The notes: generated from the letters alone by a model not told the origin. A DNA stretch of 64,000 nt from Acidimicrobiia bacterium (GCA_022827785.1 JAJEIM010000003.1:1-64000), one strand, 5' to 3'. Counted from the first letter of the stretch, positions 7,940-17,402 are shown. Numbers and translations: made by a program.

Positions 7940-9532
7940 TCAGATGACCATCTCGAGGCGGCGGTCCCGTTCACGATGCGCCTCGCTGCGCTCCGCCGGG
8001 TCTCCCCAGCCCCCTCCCCCGCCGGTCCTCACCAGGAGCCGCGTTCCGGCCTCGACCTTCATGCCGTTGGCCTTGAGCATCTTCACGGGCTCCTTGCCGG
8101 GACGGTGCACCCACACCTCTGGCGGCAACCCGGCCTGACCGCCGAAGAGCCCCCACGACGGCTGCTTCGCCCTCTCGAACCACAGGTTGACGGTGCAGGG
8201 CGCCAGCAACTCGTACTCCCGGATGATTCCCAGGCCACCGCGCCACTTGCCGTCGCCGCCGGAGCCGTCCCGCAGGGCGTGACGATGCATCAAGAACGGA
8301 TACCGGTTCTCCAATGCCTCGATGGGTTGGTTCCGGTATTCCCCGGCTGCCGAATGGGTCAGGGCCGACTCGCCGTCCCCGCCCTCGAAGGCGCCCCAAC
8401 CGCCGGTCAGGGACTCGCCCGAGAGGAAGAGGCCGAACTCGTTCTCCCCCACGATGCTGACATTCCACGAGTCACCCACGTGCCCGGCAGCGGTCCGCTC
8501 GGGAATTACCTCGCTCAGCGCCTTGATCATGAGGTCGATGGCCAGCATCAGGTGGGGTCCGTAGTGGAGGCAAGGAGCGGTTTCGCTCGGGTTGAAGCAG
8601 GTTCCCTCGGGAGCGATCACCTCGAGGTTGCGGAAGTTGCCTCCTGACACCGGAGCGTTGGGGTTGACCAGGAACTTGAACCCCTGCTCGATGGCAGAAC
8701 GGGTCTGCACCAGACCGCTGTTGATGCTGCCCACGCACTGGCGGTTGGAACCGGAGAGGTCCACCGTCATGCTGTCACCCTTCACGGTGACCGTGACCTT
8801 CACGTAGACGGGATCCTCCGTGACACCGTCGTCGTCGAGATACCCGTCGGCCACGTAGACGCCGTCGGGTATCTCCGCCACCGAGGCACGGTCCTCGACC
8901 TCCGCCTGCTCGAACACCAACCGGAGGGAGGTCTCGACCTGATCCCAGCCGAAACGGCGCACTATCGACCGGAACCGCTCCGCCCCGGTCCGGCAGGCGC
9001 TGATCTCGGCCATCAGGTCGCCCACGAGCGCGATCGGGAACCGCGAGTTCAGAGCGATCAGGTCCACGATCTGCTGATCGATGCGGCCATCCCGGAAGAT
9101 GCAGGTCGGACCGATCCGGAGACCTTCCTGGAAGATGTCAACCGAATCCCCGACGTAGCCGGCCCGCTTGGCGCCGATGTCATTCCAGTGCGCCTTGGCC
9201 GCCGAGAACCCCCGCAGCAACCCGTCCACGAAGATCGGCGCGAAGACCGTCACGTCGTTCAGGTGGCTCCCGGCGATGGTCGAATCGTTGACGATCCAGA
9301 CATCGCCTTCCCGGAAGACCTCATAACCCTTGATCCGGATCACGGCCCGGAGCGTCCCACCCAAGCTGCCCAGGAAGAATGGGAGACCCGGCGCCTGGCC
9401 GAGCAGGCGGCCCTGCGCGTCGAAGATTCCAACCGAGCAGTCCTTGGCCTCGTAGATGACCGGGCTGTAGGCGCTCCGGTACAGATTCCTCCGCATCTGC
9501 TCCGCCCCGGAGATGAACGCGTTCCGCACCAC
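7940..9532 (-). CDS. hyuB: Hydantoinase B/oxoprolinase-family subunit, second tandem copy
   Basis: 530 residues from the first usable start codon (GTG at 9532). HyuB-family proteins pair with HyuA to open cyclic amides or carboxylate ketones in an ATP-dependent way. It matches the neighbouring copy at 9594-11249 along its whole length, by eye about 85% identical. That alignment continues upstream in frame to GTA at 9586, where the other copy has its N-terminal region, but no ATG, GTG or TTG is available there; the real start is therefore uncertain or has been lost. Conserved stretches include GGNFRNLEVIAPEGT, GHVGDSWN and the glycine-rich TGGGGGWGDP near the C-terminus. Last gene of the cluster. 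Confidence 0.88.
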   Translation of the reverse strand: MVRNAFISGAEQMRRNLYRSAYSPVIYEAKDCSVGIFDAQGRLLGQAPGLPFFLGSLGGTLRAVIRIKGYEVFREGDVWIVNDSTIAGSHLNDVTVFAPIFVDGLLRGFSAAKAHWNDIGAKRAGYVGDSVDIFQEGLRIGPTCIFRDGRIDQQIVDLIALNSRFPIALVGDLMAEISACRTGAERFRSIVRRFGWDQVETSLRLVFEQAEVEDRASVAEIPDGVYVADGYLDDDGVTEDPVYVKVTVTVKGDSMTVDLSGSNRQCVGSINSGLVQTRSAIEQGFKFLVNPNAPVSGGNFRNLEVIAPEGTCFNPSETAPCLHYGPHLMLAIDLMIKALSEVIPERTAAGHVGDSWNVSIVGENEFGLFLSGESLTGGWGAFEGGDGESALTHSAAGEYRNQPIEALENRYPFLMHRHALRDGSGGDGKWRGGLGIIREYELLAPCTVNLWFERAKQPSWGLFGGQAGLPPEVWVHRPGKEPVKMLKANGMKVEAGTRLLVRTGGGGGWGDPAERSEAHRERDRRLEMVI

Positions 9533-9593
9533 CTCGACCGTCGCGGGCGACGGAGTGGACAGGTCGGGGGATCTGATGTCGGCTACCCGGTGA

Positions 9594-11249
9594 TCAGGTG
9601 ACCAACTCGAGCCGACGGTCTGTGGCTCGGTCCTCCTCGGAACGCTCGGCCGGGTTCCCCCAGCCTCCCCCTCCGCCGGTCTTCACCACCAACCGGGTAC
9701 CGGGCGCCACCTTCAGATCGTTGGCCTTGTACATCTTTTCGGGCTCCTCGCCGGGACGGTGCACCCACACCTCGGGAGAAGCGCCGTCCTGACCGCCGAA
9801 CAGCCCCCATGAGGGCTGCTGGACGGCCCGCTCGAACCAGAGCTGGATCGTTACCGGCGCCAGGATCTCGTACTCGCGGACGATGCCCATGCCGCCCCGC
9901 CACTTCCCGTCACCGCCCGAACCCTCGCGCAGGCTGTGACGTCGCATGATCAACGGGTAGCGGTGCTCCATGGTCTCGATCGGGAAGTTCTTGAAGTCGC
10001 CCGCCGCCGAGTGGATCAGGGCCGACTCGCCGTCCCCGCCCTCGAATGCACCCCATCCGCCGGTCAGGGCCTCGCCCGACAGGAACAGGCCGAACTCGTC
10101 CTCGCCCACGATGATCACGTTCCACGAGTCGCCCACATGCCCGGCAGCGGCCCGCTCCGGCACGACCCGGCTCAGAGCCTTGATCATCAGATCCAGTGCC
10201 AGCATCAGGTGGGGTCCGTACTTGAGGCAGGCGGCGGTCTCGCTCGGGTTGAAGCAGGTGCCCTCCGGCGCGATCACCTCGAGGTTCCGGAAGTTCCCGC
10301 CCGACACCGGGGAGTGCGGGTTCACAAGGAACTTGAAACCCTGCTCGATGCCCGAGCGGGTCTGCACGATGCCGCTGTTCACGCTTCCCGTATTCTGGCG
10401 GTTGGAGCCGGTCAGGTCGACGGTCATGCTGTCACCCTCGACGGTGACGGTGACCTTCACGTAGACGGGATCCTCGGTCACGCCGTCATTGTCGAGGTAG
10501 GCGGACTCGACGTAGACGCCGTCAGGGATCTCCGCCACCGAGAGCCGGTCCTCGGCCTCGGCCTGCTCGAACACGGCTTGGATGGACTTCTCCACCTGAT
10601 CCCATCCGAATCTCTGCACGATGGACCGGAACCGCTCCACCCCGGTCCGGCAGGCGCTGATCTCGGCCATCAGGTCGCCCACGAGCGCGGTCGGGAACCG
10701 GGAGTTCAGAGCGATCAGGTCCACGATCTGCTGATCGAGGCGGCCATCCCGGAAGATGCACGTCGGTCCGATGCGCAGACCCTCCTGGAAGATGTCCGTG
10801 GTGTCACCGGCAAAGCCGGCATCCTTGGCGCCGATGTCGTTCCAGTGCGCCTTGGCGGCGGTGAACCCCCGCAGGCTTCCGTCCACGAAGATCGGGGCGT
10901 AAACGGTCACATCGTTGAGATGGCTCCCGGCGATAGTGGAGTCGTTGACGATCCAGACATCGCCTTCCTGGAAGACCTCGTAACCCTTGATCCCGATCAC
11001 GGCGCGGATGGTGCCGCCCAGGCTTCCCAGGAAGAACGGGAGACCCGGCGCCTGGCCGAGCAGGTGACCCTGCGAGTCGAAGATCCCCACCGAACAGTCC
11101 TTCATTTCATAGATGACCGGGCTGTGAGCGCTGCGATACAGATTCCTCCGCATCTGCTCCGCCCCGGAGATGAACGCGTTCCGCACCACCTCCACCGTGG
11201 CGGGGGAGGGCATGCTCGGGGCGTTGCCGTTGCCGGTGGTGTCGCTCAT
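9594..11249 (-). CDS. hyuB: Hydantoinase B/oxoprolinase-family subunit, first tandem copy
   Basis: 551-residue HyuB-type subunit. Start at 11249 with GGAGG 6 nt upstream and a 4-nt ATGA overlap with the stop of hyuA, which implies translational coupling. The N-terminus MSDTTGNGN precedes the conserved SPATVEVVRNAFISGAEQ. The middle carries the NDP(W/T)-like VNDSTIAGSHLNDV region typical of the family, and the C-terminus ends with TGGGGGWGNP. With HyuA it should form the ATP-dependent hydrolase for a cyclic amide such as a hydantoin or 5-oxoproline; acetophenone- or acetone-carboxylase-like activities are family alternatives. The preceding ABC importer probably brings in the substrate. Confidence 0.92.
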   Translation of the reverse strand: MSDTTGNGNAPSMPSPATVEVVRNAFISGAEQMRRNLYRSAHSPVIYEMKDCSVGIFDSQGHLLGQAPGLPFFLGSLGGTIRAVIGIKGYEVFQEGDVWIVNDSTIAGSHLNDVTVYAPIFVDGSLRGFTAAKAHWNDIGAKDAGFAGDTTDIFQEGLRIGPTCIFRDGRLDQQIVDLIALNSRFPTALVGDLMAEISACRTGVERFRSIVQRFGWDQVEKSIQAVFEQAEAEDRLSVAEIPDGVYVESAYLDNDGVTEDPVYVKVTVTVEGDSMTVDLTGSNRQNTGSVNSGIVQTRSGIEQGFKFLVNPHSPVSGGNFRNLEVIAPEGTCFNPSETAACLKYGPHLMLALDLMIKALSRVVPERAAAGHVGDSWNVIIVGEDEFGLFLSGEALTGGWGAFEGGDGESALIHSAAGDFKNFPIETMEHRYPLIMRRHSLREGSGGDGKWRGGMGIVREYEILAPVTIQLWFERAVQQPSWGLFGGQDGASPEVWVHRPGEEPEKMYKANDLKVAPGTRLVVKTGGGGGWGNPAERSEEDRATDRRLELVT

Positions 11250-13249
11250 TGTCCGCCTCCTCGTTCCATTACCAGATGGCCCTGGGATCCCACGCGCAGC
11301 TCCCATCCGGGTGGAACCACCGTGGTGGTGGACGATTCCATGACGATGGCCGGGCCTACCAGCCGCCCGGACAGGTCGGCGCGGTCCACGATCGGAACCT
11401 CCACGGACCGCCCGTCGAAGATCACCTGCTCCCGGCTCTCCTCAGCCCCGCCGGATGGCCCGTTACCTTCACCGGTGGGACCGCGCTCGAACTCGCGGAT
11501 GCCGGTCAAGCGGATGGCGACCATCTCGATGGGCGCCTCCGGGTTGCAGTGCCCGTAGCGCTCCTCGTAGCGGGCGTGGAAGCTCGCCTTGAACTCGGCA
11601 TCGGCCACCGTGTCCAACAAGGGAATGGGCAGCGAGTATTCCTGGCCCACATAGCGCAGCTCGACATGGGTCTCGAAGCGCATCCCGGCCCTCTGGTCCT
11701 CGTCCACCTCCATCTCGTGGCAGACCTTGTCCTTGAGCCGCTCGATCGGCTCGGTCAGGTCGACGAAGGGTTGGTCGAGCCTCCGGTAGTGGGTGGTGAC
11801 CGCGTCGTGGCGAACGTCGCCCTGGAGCATCCCCCAAGCGGAGAAGACACCGGGATCGGCGGGGATCAGTACCCGCTCCACCTCGAGTTCCTCGGCCAGG
11901 AAGGCGGCATGGAGCGGGCCGGCCCCCCCGAAGGCCACGATGGCAAAGTCCTTGGGATGCAGGCCTCGTTCCACGGTCAGCTCGCGAATCGCCTCTGCCA
12001 TGACGAAGTGGGTGACGTCGAGGGCCTGCTCGGCCAGTTCCACCGCCGTCAGGTCGAAGAAGTCGGCCACGGACGCCAGGGCATCCTCGGCGGCCCCGCG
12101 ATCCAGCGTGAAGGAACCTGCCAGCTTCTGGGCGCGTGGAATGCGGCCCAGCACCACGTTGGCGTCCGAAACCGTGGGCCGGACGCCGCCCCGGCCGTAG
12201 CTGGCCGGGCCGGGGAACGAACCCGCCGACTCGGGACCGACCCGGAGTCCGCCGTGGCGTTCGTAGATCAGGCTCCCCCCGCCGGCGCCGATGCTCACCA
12301 ACTCCACCGCCGGCGCCAGTATCGGCAGGCCCTGGAGCTCGAACTCGGACTGCATGCCCACCTGACCGCCGCGCACGATCGAGACGTCGAAGGAAGTGCC
12401 GCCCATATCGATGCAGATGAGGTCGGGTTGGTCGGCCTGCCGGCCCACTTCGCGGCCGCCGATCACGCCGCCAACCGGTCCCGAGTAGAGGGTGAGCACT
12501 GCCCGGTCGGCCGCCGAGTCTGCGATCATCGCTCCGCCGTTGGACTGGGTTATGTGGAGCGGCACCGACAGACCCTTGTCGCGGAGAGCCTCGGACAGCC
12601 GGGATAGGTAGTCGCGGACCCTCGGGGTGATGTACACGGAGGTGACGGTGGAGGAGGTGCGCTCGTACTCTCGCCACTCGGGGGCCACCTCGTGGCTCAG
12701 ACCGATGGGAATGTCCGGGAGGGTCTTGCGAAGGATGTTCCTCGTCTCGATCTCGTGCAGAGGGTCGACATAGGAGTGGATGAGGGACACCGCCACCGCC
12801 TCGTACTCGGCCTCGGCAATGGCCTTCGCCACCACCTCAACCGAATTGGCGTCCAACGGGAGAAGCTCCTCACCCGATGCGCTGATCCGCTCATCGATCT
12901 CGAGGATCGAGTCCCGCTCGACCAGCGGGGCGGGCTTGCGATACTTCAGGTCGTACATATCGGGCCGGTGGCCGCGCCCGATGATGTAGGCGTCGCGGTA
13001 ACCCCTCGTGGTGACCAGGGCCACCTTGCCGCCGGAGCGCTCGAGGAAGGTGTTCAGCCCCACCGTGGTCCCATGGATGAAGAGCGAGACGTCCTCGAGG
13101 TCGGCGCCGGCCTCCTCCACCGCACCCAGGACGCCCTGGACCAGATCCTCGGGGGTGGTCAGCACCTTGGAGATCCGGCTTCCGGCGTCCGATTCCATGA
13201 CCAGATCGGTGAACGTCCCTCCGATGTCCACCGCGATTCTCGTTCCCAT
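11246..13249 (-). CDS. hyuA: Hydantoinase A/oxoprolinase-family ATP-binding subunit
   Basis: 667 residues, normal length for HyuA. The N-terminal phosphate-1 motif DIGGTFTDLV at residues 8-17 and the internal DMGGTSFDVS mark the ASKHA-type nucleotide-binding fold. VAFGGAGPLHA near residue 445 is the typical phosphate-2 region. Start ATG at 13249 after GAAGGGATC. It activates the carbonyl of the cyclic substrate using ATP and works with HyuB. Downstream hyuB overlaps by 4 nt. Upstream is the ABC importer ATPase gene on the same strand 84 bp away, so co-transcription is likely. Confidence 0.92.
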   Translation of the reverse strand: MGTRIAVDIGGTFTDLVMESDAGSRISKVLTTPEDLVQGVLGAVEEAGADLEDVSLFIHGTTVGLNTFLERSGGKVALVTTRGYRDAYIIGRGHRPDMYDLKYRKPAPLVERDSILEIDERISASGEELLPLDANSVEVVAKAIAEAEYEAVAVSLIHSYVDPLHEIETRNILRKTLPDIPIGLSHEVAPEWREYERTSSTVTSVYITPRVRDYLSRLSEALRDKGLSVPLHITQSNGGAMIADSAADRAVLTLYSGPVGGVIGGREVGRQADQPDLICIDMGGTSFDVSIVRGGQVGMQSEFELQGLPILAPAVELVSIGAGGGSLIYERHGGLRVGPESAGSFPGPASYGRGGVRPTVSDANVVLGRIPRAQKLAGSFTLDRGAAEDALASVADFFDLTAVELAEQALDVTHFVMAEAIRELTVERGLHPKDFAIVAFGGAGPLHAAFLAEELEVERVLIPADPGVFSAWGMLQGDVRHDAVTTHYRRLDQPFVDLTEPIERLKDKVCHEMEVDEDQRAGMRFETHVELRYVGQEYSLPIPLLDTVADAEFKASFHARYEERYGHCNPEAPIEMVAIRLTGIREFERGPTGEGNGPSGGAEESREQVIFDGRSVEVPIVDRADLSGRLVGPAIVMESSTTTVVPPGWELRVGSQGHLVMERGGGQ

Positions 13250-13313
13250 TACGTATTGATCCCTTCGGGTTGAAAGACGCGCCCGACAGGCTAACAGTCG
13301 CCAGACCCCCGGC

Positions 13314-13348
13314 CAGTAGCCAGTGGTCAGTGGTCAGTGGTCAGTGGC
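13314..13348. repeat. Heptanucleotide tandem repeat (CAGTGGT), about five units
   Basis: Five consecutive 7-bp units: CAGTAGC, three perfect CAGTGGT, then CAGTGGC. On the minus strand the array begins inside the last codons of the ABC ATPase gene and supplies its stop codon at 13336-13334 (TGA inside CCACTGACC). Confidence 0.9.
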
Positions 13349-14293
13349 CACTACCTTCCAGCATCGCACCGTCCGGCCGTCCGTACCGCTCGGAAGCAGG
13401 TCCTGTTCGGCCGAGCAGGCGCCCTCGGCCAGTGGGCACCTCGGCATCAGGCGGCATCCGGAACTGGGGTCGGTCTCCCCCTTGGGGCCCAGCTCGAAAC
13501 TGTCGGTCTCGAACCGGCTCGCCGCCATCAGGGCCTGGGTGTAGGGATGGGCCGGTGAACCGAAGACCTGTTCCGCCGTGCCCTGCTCCACGATCTGGCC
13601 CAGGTACATGACGATCACCTCGTGCGCGCAGACACGCACAGCTTCGAGGTCATGGGAGATGAAGACGAAGGCGACATGGAACTCCTCCTGGAGCTCCTGC
13701 AGGAGCGACAGGATGTCCCCGCGCACGCTCAGGTCGAGCGAGGAAGTCGGCTCGTCCAGCACCACGAGCTCGGGGTCGGGCGCCAGCGCCCGGGCGATGG
13801 CGGCGCGCTGCAGCTGTCCCCCGCTCAGCGCCGCCGGCTTCCGGTCCCACAACTCCTCACCGAGGCTCACCGCTGTCAGGACATGCCGGAGACGCTCCTC
13901 CTGCTCCGACTTCGACATGTCCGGCCGGAGGCGGCGCAACGGCTGAGCGACCGAACTGCGTACGGTATGGGTCGGGTCGAAGGATGCCTGCGGCATCTGG
14001 AACACCATTTGCATCATGCGCCGGTGAGATCGCATCTTCCGGACGCCTAGATCACCCAGCTGCGTGCCGTCCAGGAGGACTTCCCCCTCCGTGAGCGGTG
14101 TCAGGCCGAGGAGGCACCGAGCGACCGTCGACTTGCCGGATCCGCTCTCCCCGACTATCCCCAAGGTCCGGCCCCGCTCCACCGCGAACGAGACCCTCTG
14201 GGCAGCCTTGATTGTCTCGACCAGACCGATGGAGCGACGCACCCGATACGTCTTCGAGAGGTTGCGGACCTCGAGGATGGTGGGCTCAGTCAT
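13334..14293 (-). CDS. Dipeptide/oligopeptide-type ABC transporter ATPase (DppF/OppF-like)
   Basis: 319 residues. Walker A GESGSGKST near residue 49, Q-loop FQMPQASFDP, signature LSGGQLQRAAIARAL, Walker B ELVVLDEPTSSLD and the switch histidine in ISHD are all present. The C-terminal oligopeptide-family extension has CRLMPRCPLAEGACS, which resembles the cysteine cluster of this subfamily. It overlaps the preceding DppD-like gene by 8 nt. It powers import across the inner membrane together with the two permeases. The last residues are encoded by the heptanucleotide repeat at 13314-13348. Confidence 0.93.
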   Translation of the reverse strand: MTEPTILEVRNLSKTYRVRRSIGLVETIKAAQRVSFAVERGRTLGIVGESGSGKSTVARCLLGLTPLTEGEVLLDGTQLGDLGVRKMRSHRRMMQMVFQMPQASFDPTHTVRSSVAQPLRRLRPDMSKSEQEERLRHVLTAVSLGEELWDRKPAALSGGQLQRAAIARALAPDPELVVLDEPTSSLDLSVRGDILSLLQELQEEFHVAFVFISHDLEAVRVCAHEVIVMYLGQIVEQGTAEQVFGSPAHPYTQALMAASRFETDSFELGPKGETDPSSGCRLMPRCPLAEGACSAEQDLLPSGTDGRTVRCWKVVATDH

Positions 14294-15269
14294 GGCCGGG
14301 CCCCAAGTGACATAGCAACCGGCGCCGCCCGCCCAACTCGTGCCTGGGCAGGGGTTCCTCGTCGCATACGGCCATCCGGGAAACGCACCTCTCCCTGAAG
14401 GCGCAAAGTGGATAAACCTCGGTCATCCGGGGAACCAGGCCGGGTATGGAACGAGGACGCTCATCGGTGCGCAGGTCCACGCATTCGAGAAGCGCCCTGG
14501 CGTAGGGATGGGAGGGCTCGGTGAGGATCCGCTCCCGCGGGCCGAACTCCACCACCCGTCCGGCGTACATGATCCCGATGTTCCGGGCCACCCTCGCCAC
14601 GGCCCGCAGGTCGTGGGAGATGAAGAGCAGGGCAGCATTACGGGCATGGACCTGCTGCTCCAGGAGATCGAGCACCCTCACCTGGGTGGTCATGTCGAGT
14701 CCGGTGGTCGGCTCATCGGCCAGGATGAGGGACGGGCCGCACGCCAGGGCCAGCGCGATGTTGACCCGCTGCGCCATTCCCCCGCTCAACTGGTGCGGGT
14801 AGCGCTTCAGGATGGCGTCGGGGTTGCCGAACTCGAGGTCCCGCAGGGCCTCTCGGGCGAACTCCTCCGGAGCGCCGTCCAGTACCTCGCGGTTGGCCTT
14901 GAAAGCGTCCACGATCTGGCGCTCCACGCTGAGCATGGGGTCTAGGGCGGTGACCGGATTCTGGTAGATCATGGCCACCTCAGAGCCCCGGTAGGTCTGG
15001 AGCTCGTCGGTATCCAGGTCGAGCACCGAGCGGTCCTGCCACTCGACCGTACCGCCGGTGATCGCCCCGCCCGGAGGCATCAGCCGCAGTATCGAGCGCA
15101 GGGTCATCGACTTCCCGCAACCGCTCTCCCCCACCAGCCCGACCGTCTCGCCGGGGAACACTTCGAGGTCCACGCCCTGGAGAGGATGGACCGGGCCCGA
15201 GAGGGTGTTGATGGTGACCTCCACCCCCGAGAGGGTCAGCAGCGCGCCGTCGGCCGGACCGGAGTTCAT
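14286..15269 (-). CDS. Dipeptide/oligopeptide-type ABC transporter ATPase (DppD/OppD-like)
   Basis: 327 residues. Walker A GESGCGKS near residue 46, Q-loop YQNPVTALDP, signature LSGGMAQRVNIALAL, Walker B LILADEPTTGLD and ISHDLRAVA. The C-terminal extension has the cysteine-bearing segment CAFRERCVSRMAVCDEE. Start at 15269 because it overlaps the permease stop as ATGA; the frame stays open much further upstream (to 16061), but that part only shadows the permease gene. Second ATPase of the heteromeric importer. Confidence 0.93.
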   Translation of the reverse strand: MNSGPADGALLTLSGVEVTINTLSGPVHPLQGVDLEVFPGETVGLVGESGCGKSMTLRSILRLMPPGGAITGGTVEWQDRSVLDLDTDELQTYRGSEVAMIYQNPVTALDPMLSVERQIVDAFKANREVLDGAPEEFAREALRDLEFGNPDAILKRYPHQLSGGMAQRVNIALALACGPSLILADEPTTGLDMTTQVRVLDLLEQQVHARNAALLFISHDLRAVARVARNIGIMYAGRVVEFGPRERILTEPSHPYARALLECVDLRTDERPRSIPGLVPRMTEVYPLCAFRERCVSRMAVCDEEPLPRHELGGRRRLLCHLGPGHD

Positions 15270-16186
15270 GCGGACGTGCCTCCCGGGCCGACCAACGTCT
15301 CGGAGCGGGCGGAAAAGCCGGTCAGTGAGTACACGGACAGGACGATGAAGGCGCCGGGGAAGACGGAGACCCACCAGTGGCCCTGGACGATCAGCGTGGC
15401 CCCCGTCTTGATCATGGATCCCCACTCGGGGTTCGGCGGTTCGATGCCGAGACCGATGAAGCTGAGCCCGGCGATGATCTGGATGGCGTAGGCGCACGTC
15501 AGAGGGAACAGGGCCAGGATCTGGCCGCGGGCGTTGGGAATGAAGTGGTGCCACACGATTCCCCACGCTCCCAGGCCGGCGCACTTGGCCGCCTGCACGA
15601 ACTCCGCCTCGGTAAGCGGCAGCAATACGCTTCGTACCTGGCGCAGGTACAGCGGGAAATTGACCAGAGAGATGGCTATGACCAGCACCGCCATGCCGTT
15701 GTCCACGGGGCCGAAGATCTCCAGAGATCCCAGCGCGGCGAACAGGGCGATCCCGAGGAGGAGGACGGGGAAGGACTGGACCACCTCGACAATCCGCAGG
15801 GCGATCATGTCCACCCACCCGCGACGGTAGGAGGCCCAGGCGCCCGCCAGGCATCCCAAGCCGCCGCCGAGCATGACCCCGATGAGCGCCAGGGTGAAGT
15901 CGACCCGGGTGGCCACTATCACCCTCGTGAAGATGTCGAGGCCCAGGGTGTCCGTACCGAACCAGTGCTCCGCCGAGGGCGGGGACACCGGATTGAACGG
16001 ATCGGGCCGGAGAGGGTCGTAGACGGGCATGGGTATCCATTGGCCGATCGTTTCGATCCACGGACCGATCACGGCCAGGAACAGCATGAAGAAGAACAGG
16101 GAACGCCGGATGGTGATACCGACCGTCGGGCCGACCAGGGCACGCGCCAGAAGCCGGCGTTCCCTCCGGGGGGAAGTGGTGGTCAT
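15266..16186 (-). CDS. Dipeptide-type ABC transporter permease (DppC/OppC-like)
   Basis: 306 residues with an N-terminal membrane segment, then the OppC_N-like spacer (HWFGTDTLGLDIFTRVI, a hallmark) and five further hydrophobic helices. The ATPase-contacting EAA loop reads EAEFVQAAKCAGLGAWGIVWHHFIPNA. It forms the membrane pore with the DppB-like protein. Seven bases separate it from that upstream gene, and it overlaps the DppD-like gene by 4 nt. Confidence 0.93.
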   Translation of the reverse strand: MTTTSPRRERRLLARALVGPTVGITIRRSLFFFMLFLAVIGPWIETIGQWIPMPVYDPLRPDPFNPVSPPSAEHWFGTDTLGLDIFTRVIVATRVDFTLALIGVMLGGGLGCLAGAWASYRRGWVDMIALRIVEVVQSFPVLLLGIALFAALGSLEIFGPVDNGMAVLVIAISLVNFPLYLRQVRSVLLPLTEAEFVQAAKCAGLGAWGIVWHHFIPNARGQILALFPLTCAYAIQIIAGLSFIGLGIEPPNPEWGSMIKTGATLIVQGHWWVSVFPGAFIVLSVYSLTGFSARSETLVGPGGTSA

Positions 16187-16192
16187 CGCCGG

Positions 16193-17326
16193 TCAGTCAC
16201 GGAGCCGGGGATCCATGGCGAACTGGATCAGATCGACTATGAAGTACAGGATCACGTAGATGACCGCGGCGATGATCACCACCGCCAGCACCACGTCGTA
16301 GTCGGAATTGTCCATGCCCCACACCGCGTACGATCCGATCCCCGGCCAGGAGAACACCACCTCCACCAGCACCCCGCCCCCGATCAGGTAGCCGAAGGTC
16401 ATGGCGGCGAGGTTGAGCACCGGGGGGGAGGCGTTGCGTAGAACGTCCCTGATCAGAACCGTTCGCCGACCCAGTCCGTAGCTGTATGCCGCCTCGACGA
16501 ACGGGCTGGCCAGAGCCTCGCTGACGGCGGTGCGGGTCACGCGGAAGAGCGGGGGCCCGCTGGTCAGCGAGAGCGTCACCGCGGGAAGGATCAGATGCCA
16601 CAGGGCCTCCCATGCCAGCCGGAAGTCCCCGGCGATCAGGGCATCGACCGTGTAGAAACCGGTCACCATGGCAGGGGGATCAACGCCGCCCAGGCGGCCC
16701 AGAGGAGGGGGGAACAGCGGGGGAAACGGACCGACGGCGAGATCAATCACAGGAATCACGAAGTTAATCCTGGGAGGTAAGAAGTAGAGAAGAAAGATGA
16801 ACAGCAGGCCGAGCCAGAAGGCCGGAACGCTGACACCGAACTGCGCCATGCCCTCCCCGAGCTTGGCCAGGCGCCCGCCGGGCCTGAGTCCCGCCCGCAC
16901 GCCGAGCGGGATAGCCCAGATGAAGCTGACCACCAGCGTGAAGAAGACCATCTCGGCGGTGGCGGGAAGCTTGAGAGCAATGTCCTCGGCGACCGGTATG
17001 CGGCTGATGCGGGATACGCCCAGGTCCCCCTGCAGAAGGTGAGTCAGATAGGTCCAGAACTGCACGACGATGGGCTCGTTGAGGCCCATTTCCTCGGCTC
17101 GCTGCTCGATTATCGCCTCGCTCACCGCAACTCCCAGCGAGGCGTACAGGGGGGTACCAGTGGAGCGGGTGATCGTGAAACCGATCATGACCACTGCCAG
17201 GAGGACGACGGCGAGAACCACCACGCGGTTGGCCAGGAACATGGCCCATCTACGAAGTCCGGAGATCCGATCGCGGGTCTCCCGCTCCTGACTAGTTGCC
17301 TGTGTCGCTTCTATGCGTGGCTCCAA
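16193..17326 (-). CDS. Dipeptide-type ABC transporter permease (DppB/OppB-like)
   Basis: 377 residues, slightly longer than usual. One N-terminal membrane helix, the family segment GLNEPIVVQFWTYLTHLLQGDLG, then five helices. The EAA loop is SPFVEAAYSYGLGRRTVLIRDVLRNA. The periplasmic loop between helices is extended and proline-rich (PFPPLFPPPLGRLGGVDPP). It pairs with the DppC-like permease. The binding-protein gene lies 76 bp upstream on the same strand. Confidence 0.92.
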   Translation of the reverse strand: MEPRIEATQATSQERETRDRISGLRRWAMFLANRVVVLAVVLLAVVMIGFTITRSTGTPLYASLGVAVSEAIIEQRAEEMGLNEPIVVQFWTYLTHLLQGDLGVSRISRIPVAEDIALKLPATAEMVFFTLVVSFIWAIPLGVRAGLRPGGRLAKLGEGMAQFGVSVPAFWLGLLFIFLLYFLPPRINFVIPVIDLAVGPFPPLFPPPLGRLGGVDPPAMVTGFYTVDALIAGDFRLAWEALWHLILPAVTLSLTSGPPLFRVTRTAVSEALASPFVEAAYSYGLGRRTVLIRDVLRNASPPVLNLAAMTFGYLIGGGVLVEVVFSWPGIGSYAVWGMDNSDYDVVLAVVIIAAVIYVILYFIVDLIQFAMDPRLRD

Positions 17327-17402
17327 GAAGGTGGAACGATCAGGAGGGCGGCCGCCCTAGGCGTCGCCCTCCCGATCTTCGTTGTAGTGATTGCCGATGG
17401 AC

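Noticed and set aside
9936-11558. 540-codon plus-strand frame opposite hyuB/hyuA
   Set aside because: Spans two real genes and their junction, with His/Gly/Val-rich composition typical of a shadow frame.
13314-13348. CRISPR or attachment site at the heptanucleotide array
   Set aside because: Units are only 7 bp and directly adjacent; no integrase or tRNA is nearby.
14286-16061. Long N-terminal extension (591 residues) of the DppD-like ATPase
   Set aside because: The extra part shadows the permease gene; the ATGA overlap at 15266-15269 and the family length support the short form.
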